Below are positions 26,905 to 35,898 of a stretch of DNA of 64,000 nt, piece by piece. A program made the position numbers and the translations under genes. The notes beneath the pieces are model-generated. The model did no database searches, had not been told where the DNA came from, and saw only the letters and a list, made by a program, of their open reading frames with translations. The stretch covers positions 1 through 64,000 of the forward strand of contig JBCDBD010000003.1 in the NCBI GenBank assembly GCA_039184335.1, written 5' to 3'. Position 1 is the stretch's first letter; every line of letters starts with the position of its first letter. This DNA comes from JBCDBD01 sp039184335 (lineage in GTDB: Bacteria > Bacteroidota > Bacteroidia > Flavobacteriales > Flavobacteriaceae).

Positions 26905-27100
26905 ATCCAGCGTTCAAACAGACAACCAAACCGTACGGCCTGCCATGGAATTTAGATGATGGAACATGTTCTTGGGTAGTTCCCCCGAAACCCAGAACTT
27001 TTGCCCCATTCATCGTTATCTTCCAGACAAACTATTTCGTGAGACCATGCCAATTGCATGTTTATCTGGCCGTACGATGGTTGGTCGTTGAACACTGGTA
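26857..27100 (-). ncRNA. structured RNA gene, 6S RNA-like
   Basis: Read on the minus strand, this region forms a long interrupted rod. The closing stem pairs 27066-27093 with 26912-26942 (GTTCAA, an ACCAACC-like block, and CGTACGGCC). A middle stem pairs 27006-27014 with 26955-26962 (GATGAATGG/CCATCATC). An apical stem pairs 26990-26998 with 26968-26977. The central bubble is lopsided (about 51 against 12 nt), and its long side holds a small hairpin, CATGC-CAATT-GCATG (27046-27060). A body of about 190 nt followed directly by a terminator is the plan of 6S RNA, which mimics an open promoter and binds RNA polymerase. The structure is well supported. The 6S identity is inference, because no conserved sequence was matched. 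No coding frame here looks real. Confidence 0.55.
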
Positions 27101-27544
27101 CTTTCTTTTAATCTAAGAAGGTTATCTGTTATGAAACGACACAACACTATTGTCTTTTGGCACCGGCTTTTTGTCTTCATCAATAATGGCAACAAAAACA
27201 AGTGCAACCACCAAAACCAAAAAAAACAGTGAACATCTTCCCCATGACAATAGCATTGATTGATTGTTGTGCTTTCAAACGACACTAAAATAGGGTGGAG
27301 AAATTTTCGTCTAAAGGCCATATGTATAAATGGTCAAAAATCATGTATGGATTGCAACACAGTCAAAAAAAATGTTATTCTTTGATTTTCATTAAGTTAT
27401 AAAAATGTATGGCGTTTTTCAGTAATTGCAGTACAAATACTACAAAAAATGGATGTCAAAGTCAGTTTTGGTCATTTTCATACCAGCTATAAGGTATAAC
27501 TGTCCAAAAACACAATTTTTTCGGCAGTATATATATAATAATCC

Positions 27545-27552
27545 TAATTTTG
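27545..27552 (+). promoter_or_regulatory. -7 box of the LytTR regulator gene
   Basis: TAATTTTG is an exact TAnnTTTG match, 19 bp before the ATG at 27572. The -33 region is only T-rich. The roughly 220 bp upstream (27330-27544) is AT-rich and shows nothing else recognisable. Confidence 0.4.
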
Positions 27553-27571
27553 AGGCACTTATGTATTTTCT

Positions 27572-28306
27572 ATGCTAGAAGCAGTTATTGTTGATGATGA
27601 AATAAAAGCATTGCAAAGCCTGAGTTGGGAATTGACCAATCTAAGCGATGAAGTAAACATCGTTGCCTCATTTACCGATGCCCATGAAGCCTTGGCATAT
27701 TTAGAAAGAAACACGCCCGACTGCCTATTTTTAGATATTGAGATGCCTTCAATGGATGGTTTTCAGTTCATAAAAAATTTAAAAAACAAAGATTTTCCGG
27801 TGGTCATTACCACAGCATACAACCAATATGCCCTCCAAGCCTTAAAAAATGAGGCCATCGACTATCTGTTAAAGCCCATCGACACAGATGACCTTGACGA
27901 GACCATAACCAAGATAAAAAAATACAATTCAAAGCACATCACGGCAGAAAGGCTCGAAAAAATTCTTCTGAACCACAACGAAGGGTCACAAAACAAAAGA
28001 ATTACGATAAATACTGACGGTAAGCTTTTATTTTTTAGCAGCGAAGAAATTCTTTATGCGGAATCTGATGGTAATTATAGTACCATACATCTAGCTGATG
28101 GCCAAAAAATCTTACTGACAAAAAAACTTAAGGAAGTCAATCAATTACTGCCCAGAAACAGTTTTTTCCGAATTCATAATTCCTTTATTGTCAATTTGAA
28201 CAAAATAAAGGAGTTTCTAAAGACTGACGGTTATGTGGTCTTGGAAACCAACCATAAAATTCCGGTTTCCCGTCAAAAAAAATCCGATTTTTTGGATTTA
28301 CTCTGA
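27572..28306 (+). CDS. LytTR family response regulator
   Basis: 244 aa. Receiver domain (about 1-120) with the acidic pair VDDE at 7-10, phospho-acceptor aspartate in CLFLDIEMPSMDG near 55, threonine in VITTAYNQYAL near 84 and lysine in YLLKPIDTDDL near 106. A LytTR DNA-binding domain (about 145-240) follows, with YAESDGNYSTIHLADG and FFRIHNSFIVNLNKI. The kinase gene begins 15 bp later, giving a standard AlgR/LytR-type two-component pair. Targets are unknown. Confidence 0.93.
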   Translation: MLEAVIVDDEIKALQSLSWELTNLSDEVNIVASFTDAHEALAYLERNTPDCLFLDIEMPSMDGFQFIKNLKNKDFPVVITTAYNQYALQALKNEAIDYLLKPIDTDDLDETITKIKKYNSKHITAERLEKILLNHNEGSQNKRITINTDGKLLFFSSEEILYAESDGNYSTIHLADGQKILLTKKLKEVNQLLPRNSFFRIHNSFIVNLNKIKEFLKTDGYVVLETNHKIPVSRQKKSDFLDLL

Positions 28307-28321
28307 CCTATTCCGACTTCT

Positions 28322-30295
28322 GTGCTCCAAACTAGTTCTTTAAAAGATACCCAATCCTACATTTTGAAACAACTACAGCTGTTTTTCCCGTTGTTCTTTC
28401 TTTGCCCTTTGGGCTACTTTACCCTAGCACAGGAAATTCCTGCCCCTTTTGTAGAAAAAGTATCCCGCATTGTCACTGCCGCACCTACAACATACCATGC
28501 CATTGAGCAAGAGCTACAAAAGGAAAACAGAGATACTGTTTTGATGAACTATTTTCTTAAAGTTTCAAAACGCAATGATTATTTGCAAGGCCAAGCCTAT
28601 GCGTTCAATCAATTGGGAACCGTCTTTGGAGACCTTTTACAAAACCCCAAGGCAGAAATGTACTATCAACGTGCCCTAGCCCTGTCAGAGAAGGGCAACA
28701 TGGCCCATTTTAAAGCGTACAGTCTTAATATGCTTGCTGATGTCTATAGAAAGACCGATGCCATAAAGACGGCCCTGGATTTCTATCAAGAAGCCCTTGA
28801 AATTGCAGAATCAGTTGAAAACCCTTCAAACCATATCAAAAACAATATCAACATATCTCGCAATGGTATAGGCAATTTATACCAAACCCTTGAACAACAT
28901 GATCTGGCCATCGAACAGTTCAAAAAGGGCTTAATATTGAACCGCGAGCTAAACAATAAATTAGGGCTTGCCAGTAACCACCAAAACATAGCCGATTGTC
29001 TAGAGCAAAAAGGACTTCTTGACGAAGCCCTCGAGAATTACCGAAAGGCTCTGGCCTATAATGAAGGGACGAAAGATGAAATGGGAAGGATGGCCTGCAA
29101 AAACGGTATCGCGCAAGTCTATCTCAAAAAAGGAATGCCAAATGCAGCCTTGACACTCTTGACACCACTCAAAAAACAGACCGAAAAACCAGGCCATGAG
29201 TCCTTCACTTCCCTGGTATTGGTAAACAATGGTTGGGCATATCTGAAATTGGGCGATTTCAAATCTGCTGAAGACCACCTGAAAAAGGGTTTACAACTAG
29301 CGCAATACCATAACCTCAAGAATATCGCACTGACCGCTTTTGAACATCTCTCTGAACTAGAGGTGTCAAAAGGGGATTATGCCAGCGCATTGGGGTATTA
29401 TAAAATGGCCGACACCTATGATGAAGAGATTGCAAATGCCATCAATTTAAGGTATATGAACGATGTCATTCAGCGCTATGAGGCCGAGAAAAAAAACAAT
29501 CAAATCGAAGTTCTGGCCCAAGAAAATGAGATTGTCAGACTACGATTGAGAAAAAACCAAACCACATTACTGGTCAGTGCCCTGGCCCTTGGATTGGTCG
29601 CCTCAATTCTTTACATACTCTATAGAAAATACCAGAGCAACAACGAAAAAAAGGTACTCAGTTTAGAGCAGAACATGTTGCGCAGTCAAATGAACCCCCA
29701 CTTTTTGTTCAATTCATTGAATTCCATCAAATTGTATATCATCAACAACGAGCAAAAAAATGCGGTCCATTACTTGAACAAATTTTCAAAACTGGTTCGA
29801 AAAATACTCGAGGCTTCTTCCAATAAAGAGATAAGCCTAGCTGAAGAATTGGAAACCATTGAACTCTATATGAACATTGAAAACATCCGTTTTTCCAATG
29901 AAATCGATTTCAACATTTCCATTGAGGACCAAATTGATGTGAACCAGATCAAAATACCTTCACTTGCGCTACAGCCTTTTCTAGAGAATGCGCTCTGGCA
30001 TGGACTATCACCTAAAGAGGGGGAAAAGAAAATAACGCTGCGGGTCTTCAAAAAAAACAATGGCCATGTGACAATAACCATTGAGGACAATGGGGTAGGC
30101 AGGGCCATTGCCAAAGTCAACAAAGAAAACAGGGTACTAAAAAGAAAGTCGGTCGGTATTGACATTACCAAAGAACGGTTGGCCAATTTCTCAAAAGACT
30201 ATCAAAATAATTTTGAAGTACAGATCATTGACCTGTTCAGTAAATCGGGCCTGTCTAGGGGCACTAGGGTCGTTATTGAAATACCTACTTTTTAG
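28322..30295 (+). CDS. TPR-containing sensor histidine kinase (LytS/His_kinase type)
   Basis: 657 aa as drawn from GTG 28322; a TTG at 28364 would give a cleaner signal peptide (KQLQLFFPLFFLCPLGYF, then LAQ). Tetratricopeptide repeats fill about 60-400 in the periplasm, then one membrane helix (near 415-437, LLVSALALGLVASILYILY), a short coiled linker, and the His_kinase domain with the phospho-acceptor histidine in QMNPHFLFNSLNSIK near 458. The ATPase domain has NALWHGLSP and DNGVGRA. It partners with the LytTR regulator just upstream. The stop overlaps the convergent DUF3109 gene by 11 bp. Confidence 0.9.
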   Translation: MLQTSSLKDTQSYILKQLQLFFPLFFLCPLGYFTLAQEIPAPFVEKVSRIVTAAPTTYHAIEQELQKENRDTVLMNYFLKVSKRNDYLQGQAYAFNQLGTVFGDLLQNPKAEMYYQRALALSEKGNMAHFKAYSLNMLADVYRKTDAIKTALDFYQEALEIAESVENPSNHIKNNINISRNGIGNLYQTLEQHDLAIEQFKKGLILNRELNNKLGLASNHQNIADCLEQKGLLDEALENYRKALAYNEGTKDEMGRMACKNGIAQVYLKKGMPNAALTLLTPLKKQTEKPGHESFTSLVLVNNGWAYLKLGDFKSAEDHLKKGLQLAQYHNLKNIALTAFEHLSELEVSKGDYASALGYYKMADTYDEEIANAINLRYMNDVIQRYEAEKKNNQIEVLAQENEIVRLRLRKNQTTLLVSALALGLVASILYILYRKYQSNNEKKVLSLEQNMLRSQMNPHFLFNSLNSIKLYIINNEQKNAVHYLNKFSKLVRKILEASSNKEISLAEELETIELYMNIENIRFSNEIDFNISIEDQIDVNQIKIPSLALQPFLENALWHGLSPKEGEKKITLRVFKKNNGHVTITIEDNGVGRAIAKVNKENRVLKRKSVGIDITKERLANFSKDYQNNFEVQIIDLFSKSGLSRGTRVVIEIPTF

Positions 30296-30860
30296 CAGTA
30301 TGTTCCACTGCTATTCGTTCTAACTCATTGTACCATTCTTCTCCAAATTTCCGTTTTAGGGCTTCTTTCACGAATACATAAATAGGCGTTTTTAGTTGTT
30401 TGCCCAGCGCACATGCCGAATCACAAATTTCCCACTTGTGGTAATTGACCGCCGTAAATTCAGAATATTCATTGACCCGAATGGGGTACAGATGGCATGA
30501 AATGGGTTTTTTCCAATTTGTACTGCCTTTATTGTAGGCCTCTTCCAAACCGCACTTGGCCATTCCATCCTTTGAAAAAATCACATAGGCGCATTCGTTA
30601 TTGTTGACCAGGGGCGTCTCCCACTCCCCATCTTCCCCTTTGACAAAAGCACCTTGTTTTTCAATGGCTTCAACACCTTCTTTTCGTAAAAAGGGCCTTA
30701 CCTTTTCATAAAGTTCAACCAAAATTTCAGTCTCTTTGTCTTCCAACGGTGCACCAGAATAACCATCGACGCAGCAGGCACCCTTGCATACATTGAGGTC
30801 ACATACAAAATCATTATCGATAATCTCTTCAGAGACCAAGACAGTACCTATTTGGAACAT
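30285..30860 (-). CDS. DUF3109 family protein (cysteine-rich)
   Basis: 191 aa, full-length DUF3109. The N-terminus IGTVLVSEEIIDNDFVCDL is typical, followed by a cysteine cluster CDLNVCKGACCVDGYSG (near 20-36) and later single cysteines in AKCGLEEAYN, ISCHLYPIRV and WEICDSACALG. These probably bind a metal or Fe-S cluster, as in YkgJ-like proteins. Function unknown; very common in Bacteroidota. It overlaps the histidine kinase gene tail-to-tail by 11 bp. Confidence 0.88.
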   Translation of the reverse strand: MFQIGTVLVSEEIIDNDFVCDLNVCKGACCVDGYSGAPLEDKETEILVELYEKVRPFLRKEGVEAIEKQGAFVKGEDGEWETPLVNNNECAYVIFSKDGMAKCGLEEAYNKGSTNWKKPISCHLYPIRVNEYSEFTAVNYHKWEICDSACALGKQLKTPIYVFVKEALKRKFGEEWYNELERIAVEHTAKK

Positions 30861-30953
30861 GGTGTTCTTTTGTATAGCAAAGGTATACTTTCCTTAAAAA
30901 AACAAGGGACAATATTTTAATGGTACCATAATCCAAAAGGTGGTTTTTCAACG

Positions 30954-30961
30954 TAAATTTG
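30954..30961 (+). promoter_or_regulatory. -7 box of the MarC-family gene
   Basis: TAAATTTG matches TAnnTTTG exactly, 17 bp before the ATG at 30979. A T-rich stretch upstream could hold a weak -33 element. Confidence 0.4.
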
Positions 30962-30978
30962 CCCTAAGTTTTTAAGAT

Positions 30979-31551
30979 ATGCATTTTAATTTTAAGGAAG
31001 CTGTAACTGCAACGATGATACTTTTTGCTGTTATTGACATTTTAGGCAGCGTTCCGGTAATCATTTCATTGCGAAACAAGGTCGGTCACATTCAATCAGA
31101 AAAAGCATCAATAGTCGCGGCAAGCATTATGATCGCCTTTCTTTTTGTTGGGGAAAGCATTCTTCAGTTAATTGGCATTGATGTCAATTCTTTTGCTGTC
31201 GCGGGCGCGTTTGTGATTTTTTTTCTGGCCATTGAAATGATTTTGGGCATCAGCCTGTATAAGGATGAGGAACCCGAAAGCGCTTCAATAGTTCCCATAG
31301 CTTTTCCCCTAATTGCAGGCGCGGGTACCATGACCTCCATTTTATCGCTGCGTGCTGAATACCATGTGGAAAACATTATCATTGCCATTATCGTAAACAT
31401 TATCTTTGTATACTTGGTGCTTAAGTCAAGCCAAAAAATTGAAAAGGTACTTGGCAAAAATGGACTCAGTATTATCAGAAAGGTGTTTGGCGTTATTTTA
31501 TTGGCCATTGCCGTGAAGCTTTTCGCCTCCAATATCAACCAACTTTTCTAA
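30979..31551 (+). CDS. MarC family integral membrane protein
   Basis: 190 aa with six predicted membrane helices, the standard MarC size. Motif DILGSVPVIISL near 21 and the conserved PIAFPLIAGAGTMTSIL near 106-122 identify the family. Despite the name, MarC proteins are not shown to confer drug resistance; their substrate is unknown. The next small membrane gene follows after 20 bp and is likely cotranscribed. Confidence 0.9.
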   Translation: MHFNFKEAVTATMILFAVIDILGSVPVIISLRNKVGHIQSEKASIVAASIMIAFLFVGESILQLIGIDVNSFAVAGAFVIFFLAIEMILGISLYKDEEPESASIVPIAFPLIAGAGTMTSILSLRAEYHVENIIIAIIVNIIFVYLVLKSSQKIEKVLGKNGLSIIRKVFGVILLAIAVKLFASNINQLF

Positions 31552-31571
31552 TCAGTGAATCTTGGATAGTG

Positions 31572-31778
31572 ATGAACAAGACCTTATTGACGATATTGAT
31601 ATTAGTTGCGATAGCCTTGATTGTATACAACGTGACCATGGTCGATTTTCAAGATCCGTTTAGCGGTGATAGCCTAGTGGCCCTGATCGGAATCATGGCT
31701 CCCCTTTGTGCCATCGTGCTATTGCTCATCTATGCCACATCTAAAAAAATTGAGCAAAAAATCAAAAATGGAGAATAG
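31572..31778 (+). CDS. small two-helix membrane protein
   Basis: 68 aa from the ATG at 31572 (a GTG one codon earlier is possible). Helix 1 (about 4-22, LLTILILVAIALIVYNV), a polar loop with VDFQDPFSGD, helix 2 (about 34-55) and a lysine-rich tail. Not a recognised family. Same plan, length class and IALIVY segment as the protein at 3763-4014, and likewise directly behind a membrane transporter gene, so a shared accessory role is possible (inference). Convergent with the S41 protease gene 15 bp away. Confidence 0.65.
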   Translation: MNKTLLTILILVAIALIVYNVTMVDFQDPFSGDSLVALIGIMAPLCAIVLLLIYATSKKIEQKIKNGE

Positions 31779-31792
31779 CCAGACTTTATGGA

Positions 31793-33418
31793 TCAATTCG
31801 AATTCTTGATTTTCTGTTCCACAGATTGAGTCAGCATTTTTTGGTCGAGTTCAAGGACTTTTTGAAGCATGGTATCGTGACGCCCCTTTATCTCAGCTGC
31901 CAAGTCTACAGAATATAACTGTTCCGCTATGTTCGCCTTGAGATATGTCTTTATTTTTTCTTCATGCACATAGAAATCTATTTTAATCTTTCTATCCAAA
32001 ATAAAGTCTATGAACCGTTCAAATAAAATATCATCGATTCGGTACTCCTCTATAAACTCATACTTGGGATAGTTCGCAAACCGTGATCGGTCATTTTCTA
32101 GGTAACGAAAAATGAACTCGCTCATATACCCCATAGCATCCATACTTTCAATGGCTTCTTCTTCATTTGACCCAATAGGAACAAAGATGTCCGGGATGAT
32201 ACCCCCTCCCCCATAGACCACTTTACCCTTCGGGGTAATGAACTTTAAAGAGTCGGCCACCTTGATGCTGTCTACTGAAACAAGTTCGCCACTGTGGTAA
32301 CGGTTCATGAACTTTTCATAATAATCTTTGGCACCCTTGTCATATGACTTTTGAATAGATCGGCCCGTGGGTGTATAATACCTTGAAACCGTTAACCTCA
32401 CTGCTGAACCATCACCCAGATCCATTTCACGTTGTACCAGGCCCTTTCCAAACGATCGCCTGCCCACAATGGTCCCGATATCATTGTCTTGCAGTGCTCC
32501 TGCAATGATCTCACTTGCTGATGCCGATCGCTCGTTGATCAATACATAGATCGGTTTATTTTCAAAAGTTCCCTTGCTGGTGGCATATGCCCTGCTGATT
32601 TTGCCCTTTTTGTTCTTGGTAAAGAGGATTATTTTTCCCTTTTGCAAAAACTCATCGGCCAACTTTTCTGCAATCCCAAGATATCCTCCAGGGTTGTCCC
32701 TTAAATCTAAGACCAACTTTTCTGCCCCTCTTTTTTGCAACATGTACAGCGAGCGTCTAAATTCATCGAAAGTGGATTCAGCGAACCGATTGATCTTGAT
32801 ATACCCGATGTCATTGGTCAGCATGTACCTTGCATCGACACTGCGAATGGGTACTACATCTCTTTTTATGGTCACATCAAACATGCGATTTTCCGATTTT
32901 CTAAAGACCTTGAGCTTGACCTTTGTACCCGTTTTTCCCTTTAGGCGCTTCACTAAATCCGTATTTGGAATTCTTTTCCCGTAGAGTGTATCAAAATCTG
33001 CCATCAACAATTTGTCGCCCGCCTTCAATCCTTTCTTGAAGCTCGGGCCATGCTCAATGGTACGCACCACGGTAATCGTATCCCTGAATTTGTTGAAGCG
33101 TATGCCTATGCCCACAAAATCGCCCTTCATATTTTCTGAAACTTCTTTCATTTCATCTTTTGGGATGTAAATGGAATGCGGATCCAATTTTCCCAAAATA
33201 TTGTTCACAGTGACATCTACGATACTGTCGGTATCAATTTCATCAACATATTCATAATCGATATAGTCAATCAGTCGATTTAACTTGTCTTTTTTTGAGT
33301 TCGTCGAGAACAGTTTCTCAGGCGTATCGTTAAAATGTAGTTTTCCTCCTATAAAAATTCCGACAGCTATGGCAAATGCCAATAGCGTAGGTAAGATATA
33401 GCCGTATTTTCTCTTCAT
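31793..33418 (-). CDS. S41 family C-terminal processing peptidase
   Basis: 541 aa. An N-terminal membrane anchor (about 8-25) is followed by a PDZ domain (near 90-170, MKGDFVGIGIRFNKF and GLKAGDKLL) and the S41 protease domain with catalytic serine in NERSASASEIIAGAL near 300 and lysine in GRRSFGKGLVQ near 325. A C-terminal helical extension (about 430-541) is usual in Bacteroidota homologues. It cleaves exported proteins near their C-terminus in the periplasm. Followed by no same-strand gene; preceded 14 bp upstream by the dCMP-deaminase-family gene, so they may be cotranscribed. Confidence 0.93.
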   Translation of the reverse strand: MKRKYGYILPTLLAFAIAVGIFIGGKLHFNDTPEKLFSTNSKKDKLNRLIDYIDYEYVDEIDTDSIVDVTVNNILGKLDPHSIYIPKDEMKEVSENMKGDFVGIGIRFNKFRDTITVVRTIEHGPSFKKGLKAGDKLLMADFDTLYGKRIPNTDLVKRLKGKTGTKVKLKVFRKSENRMFDVTIKRDVVPIRSVDARYMLTNDIGYIKINRFAESTFDEFRRSLYMLQKRGAEKLVLDLRDNPGGYLGIAEKLADEFLQKGKIILFTKNKKGKISRAYATSKGTFENKPIYVLINERSASASEIIAGALQDNDIGTIVGRRSFGKGLVQREMDLGDGSAVRLTVSRYYTPTGRSIQKSYDKGAKDYYEKFMNRYHSGELVSVDSIKVADSLKFITPKGKVVYGGGGIIPDIFVPIGSNEEEAIESMDAMGYMSEFIFRYLENDRSRFANYPKYEFIEEYRIDDILFERFIDFILDRKIKIDFYVHEEKIKTYLKANIAEQLYSVDLAAEIKGRHDTMLQKVLELDQKMLTQSVEQKIKNSN

Positions 33419-33432
33419 AGTAGATGGGGTAT

Positions 33433-33870
33433 TTAAACCATTTCTTCCAAAATGGGCAAATGCAGAATCTCTACTCCTGCTTTAGCCAAAAATCGCAATC
33501 CAGAATCATCTTTATATGCTGTTTGATATACTACACGTTTTATGCCAGACTGGTGAATCAGCTTACTACATTCACGACACGGGGATAAGGTAATATACAG
33601 TGTCGCTCCCTCGCACGATTGGGTCGAGGCGGCCACCTTCAATATGGCATTGGCCTCGGCATGCAATACGTACCATTTGGTATCGCCTTCTTCATCTTCA
33701 CAATCGTTTTCAAAACCTGTGGGGGTGCCGTTATAACCATCTGATATGATCATCCGATCTTTTACGATGATAGCCCCAACCTGTTTTCTCTTGCAATAGG
33801 AGAGTTTGCCCCATTCCTTTGCCATCCGCAGGTATGCCTGGTCATATTTTTGCTGTTTGTTTTGATTCAT
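33433..33870 (-). CDS. dCMP deaminase family protein (ComEB-like)
   Basis: Zinc-dependent cytidine/deoxycytidylate deaminase fold, 145 aa from ATG 33870 (MNQNKQQKYDQAYLRM). The open frame has an earlier start at 33912, but the shorter form matches family N-termini. Zinc and catalytic motif HAEANAILK and PCRECSKLI are intact, and SDGYNGTPTGF is the substrate loop of dCMP deaminases. It would convert dCMP to dUMP for dTTP synthesis, which fits the RNR and dgt genes elsewhere in the window. Confidence 0.9.
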   Translation of the reverse strand: MNQNKQQKYDQAYLRMAKEWGKLSYCKRKQVGAIIVKDRMIISDGYNGTPTGFENDCEDEEGDTKWYVLHAEANAILKVAASTQSCEGATLYITLSPCRECSKLIHQSGIKRVVYQTAYKDDSGLRFLAKAGVEILHLPILEEMV

Positions 33871-33951
33871 GCCCAACCCTGTAATATCAAATAAATATAC
33901 CTGCTTTGCCATAGGTTCGCAACCTTATTCGATGAAATTCAACCATCAACA

Positions 33952-34536
33952 TTAGAATGGGAACGTAGCCATCAACATGGGTATTGTGATGGCCAAGATC
34001 AAAATGGAAGCAATATTGACAAAAACAGTTCTTTTTACCTTGAAAATATCCTGTAGAAGTAGGGCCACTAGCAAAACCTGTAAGATGATCACAATTTGGG
34101 AAAATTCGATTCCAGTGGCAAAACCCAAAAGCGGAACTACTTTTTCTTCTTCTGCTGCCATCAACATCTTGAAATAGTTCGAGAAGCCAAAGCCGTGAAT
34201 AAGACCAAAAAAAGCTGTTGCCAGGGCCTGAAAATAAATACCGGTCGTCCGCTCTTTTTTGAATGCACGAACGATGTTCAGCACTGCTGTCAGAAAAATA
34301 GTGACGGGAATCAGGAACTCGATCAGTGAAACATCAACGCTAACGATCCCATATACAGCGAATGCTAAGGACAAGCAATGCGCAACGGTAAAAATGGTCG
34401 CTAAAATGACAATCTTTTTCCAGCTTTTGAACGTAAACGGAACTGCCAGGGCCGCTAAAAACAGAATGTGGTCATAAGCTGCCAAATCGAGCACATGTTC
34501 AAATCCCAGTTGTATGTAAAACCAAAAATCTTGCAT
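33952..34536 (-). CDS. HupE/UreJ-like membrane protein
   Basis: 194 aa from ATG 34536; a TTG at 34545 that overlaps the stop of the upstream gene is the alternative. Six predicted membrane helices. Histidines typical of HupE/UreJ_2 proteins occur in GFEHVLDLAAYDHILFL (near 12-28), TVAHCLSLAF (near 52) and GLIHGFGFSNYF (near 113). HupE-type proteins transport nickel or cobalt; the flavobacterial branch is uncharacterised. It follows the TerB-DnaJ gene directly, so they form an operon. Confidence 0.82.
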   Translation of the reverse strand: MQDFWFYIQLGFEHVLDLAAYDHILFLAALAVPFTFKSWKKIVILATIFTVAHCLSLAFAVYGIVSVDVSLIEFLIPVTIFLTAVLNIVRAFKKERTTGIYFQALATAFFGLIHGFGFSNYFKMLMAAEEEKVVPLLGFATGIEFSQIVIILQVLLVALLLQDIFKVKRTVFVNIASILILAITIPMLMATFPF

Positions 34537-34541
34537 CTTGA

Positions 34542-35282
34542 TCAATTTATGCCGCGTTCTTGTTGAATGGTTTCATAGGCCTTCTGCACCTCTTTGAATT
34601 TTTCCTCAGCCCCTTTTTTAATGGCCTCGTTTTCAGTCACCACCCGATCTGGGTGGTATTTTTTGGCCATCTTCCGATAGGCCTTTTTTACCTCATCATC
34701 CGTGGCCGTTTTTTCAATCTCTAAAATTTTATAGGCCGTATCGGCAGATTTTACAAACATCGCCATAATACTTTCGAAATCGTACTTGCTTGCTCTCAAA
34801 TAAGCTGCCAATTCCCGTATCTTATCGATTTCGGCAGCACTGATCTGGCCATCGGCCTGGGCAATGCCAAAGAGAAAATGAATCAACTGCAATCGTACCT
34901 CATAACGGGTACGTTGGTTCAAATAGGTGCAGATACGTTCTGCAGAAACCTCACGTTTTTTAATGACTTCGTTAAATGTACGAAAAATGGCATTGGCCTT
35001 TTCCTTTCCATAAGTACTCAAAAAGTATTGGCGCACATAATCAAGCTCGCGCTGGCTGACCTGACCATCGGCCTTGATCACAATGGAACAAAGCGACAAC
35101 AGATTAAGCTCAAAATCTGCAGGGGTTACCGTACTCCGCTGGCCGACATCCTGAAAAATGGTTCTTGCACCCTTATTGCCCCCATTTAGGTTATCTAAAA
35201 AACTTCCGAGCAAAAAACCCAATATCGCTCCCGGAAACCGCAATATAAAATAGCCCAGAAATGCTGCTACCCACTTGATCAT
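34542..35282 (-). CDS. TerB and DnaJ domain membrane-anchored co-chaperone (DjlA-like)
   Basis: 246 aa from ATG 35282 (MIKWVAAFLGYFILRF), preferred to the longer frame because this start gives the DjlA-like membrane anchor at the very N-terminus with glycine-rich GAILGFLLGSFLD. A TerB-like helical domain (about 55-165) with two acidic motifs (KADGQVSQRELDYV and QADGQISAAEIDKI) precedes a C-terminal J domain (about 180-246) carrying KKYHPDRV with the HPD triad that stimulates DnaK. It overlaps or abuts the HupE-like gene. Confidence 0.88.
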   Translation of the reverse strand: MIKWVAAFLGYFILRFPGAILGFLLGSFLDNLNGGNKGARTIFQDVGQRSTVTPADFELNLLSLCSIVIKADGQVSQRELDYVRQYFLSTYGKEKANAIFRTFNEVIKKREVSAERICTYLNQRTRYEVRLQLIHFLFGIAQADGQISAAEIDKIRELAAYLRASKYDFESIMAMFVKSADTAYKILEIEKTATDDEVKKAYRKMAKKYHPDRVVTENEAIKKGAEEKFKEVQKAYETIQQERGIN

Positions 35283-35375
35283 GTCTGAAATCGTAAAGTC
35301 CAAAGATAACTTTTTGCATAGGAATAGTATAGAAAGTACTGCGTTAAGAATATTCAAAAAAAGCGACAAATTGGC

Positions 35376-35383
35376 TATCTTTG
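35376..35383 (+). promoter_or_regulatory. -7 box of the bacilliredoxin gene
   Basis: TATCTTTG is an exact TAnnTTTG match, 22 bp before the ATG at 35406. It lies inside the upstream extension of the divergent TerB-DnaJ frame, which argues for the shorter start of that gene. Confidence 0.45.
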
Positions 35384-35405
35384 TGACACTATAAAAAATT
35401 AGACT

Positions 35406-35816
35406 ATGTATCCAGAAGAATTGGTAAAACCTATGAGGGATGACTTGGCCAATGCCGGGTTTACAGAATTATATACAAGCAAGGCCGTTGAAGATGCACT
35501 GGATCAAAAGGGCACTACCTTGGTCGTGGTGAACTCTGTGTGTGGTTGTGCTGCGGCAAATGCCAGACCTGCCGCAAAGATAAGTTTGCAAAATGCAAAG
35601 AGGCCCGACCATTTGGTGACGGTGTTTGCCGGCGTTGATACTGAAGCTGTCAATACCGCCAGAAACCACATGGTACCCTTTCCGCCATCATCACCAAGCA
35701 TGGCACTGTTCAAGGATGGTGAGTTGGTCCACATGATCGAAAGACACCATATCGAGGGAAGACCGGCAGAGATAATTGCTGAAAACCTGACCGAGGCATA
35801 CAACGAGTTTTGTTAG
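35406..35816 (+). CDS. BrxA/BrxB family bacilliredoxin
   Basis: 136 aa, DUF1094/YphP-YqiW family. The active-site CGC is in VNSVCGCAAANARPA (near 41-55). Family members remove bacillithiol from S-bacillithiolated proteins in Firmicutes; Bacteroidota have homologues and often bacillithiol genes, though none is in this window. Monocistronic: exact -7 box upstream, terminator downstream. Confidence 0.92.
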   Translation: MYPEELVKPMRDDLANAGFTELYTSKAVEDALDQKGTTLVVVNSVCGCAAANARPAAKISLQNAKRPDHLVTVFAGVDTEAVNTARNHMVPFPPSSPSMALFKDGELVHMIERHHIEGRPAEIIAENLTEAYNEFC

Positions 35817-35853
35817 GTCAATACCCTTAGAAACAAAGTAAAACCCATTTTCA

Positions 35854-35884
35854 AAAACCATTTCCCCAAGAAATGGTTTTTTGT
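35854..35884 (+). terminator. intrinsic terminator of the bacilliredoxin gene
   Basis: AAAACCATTTC, loop CCCAA, GAAATGGTTTT, then TTG and TTTTT: a perfect 11-bp stem starting 38 bp after the stop codon. Confidence 0.85.
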
Positions 35885-35898
35885 TTTTATAACACCTT

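Noticed and set aside
26796..27116. Open frame on the plus strand across the structured RNA
   Set aside because: Biased composition, no domain, and it runs through the inverted repeats that better explain the region.
27016..27321. Open frame on the minus strand overlapping the structured RNA
   Set aside because: Tryptophan/phenylalanine-rich nonsense without conserved features; the stems and terminator explain the locus.
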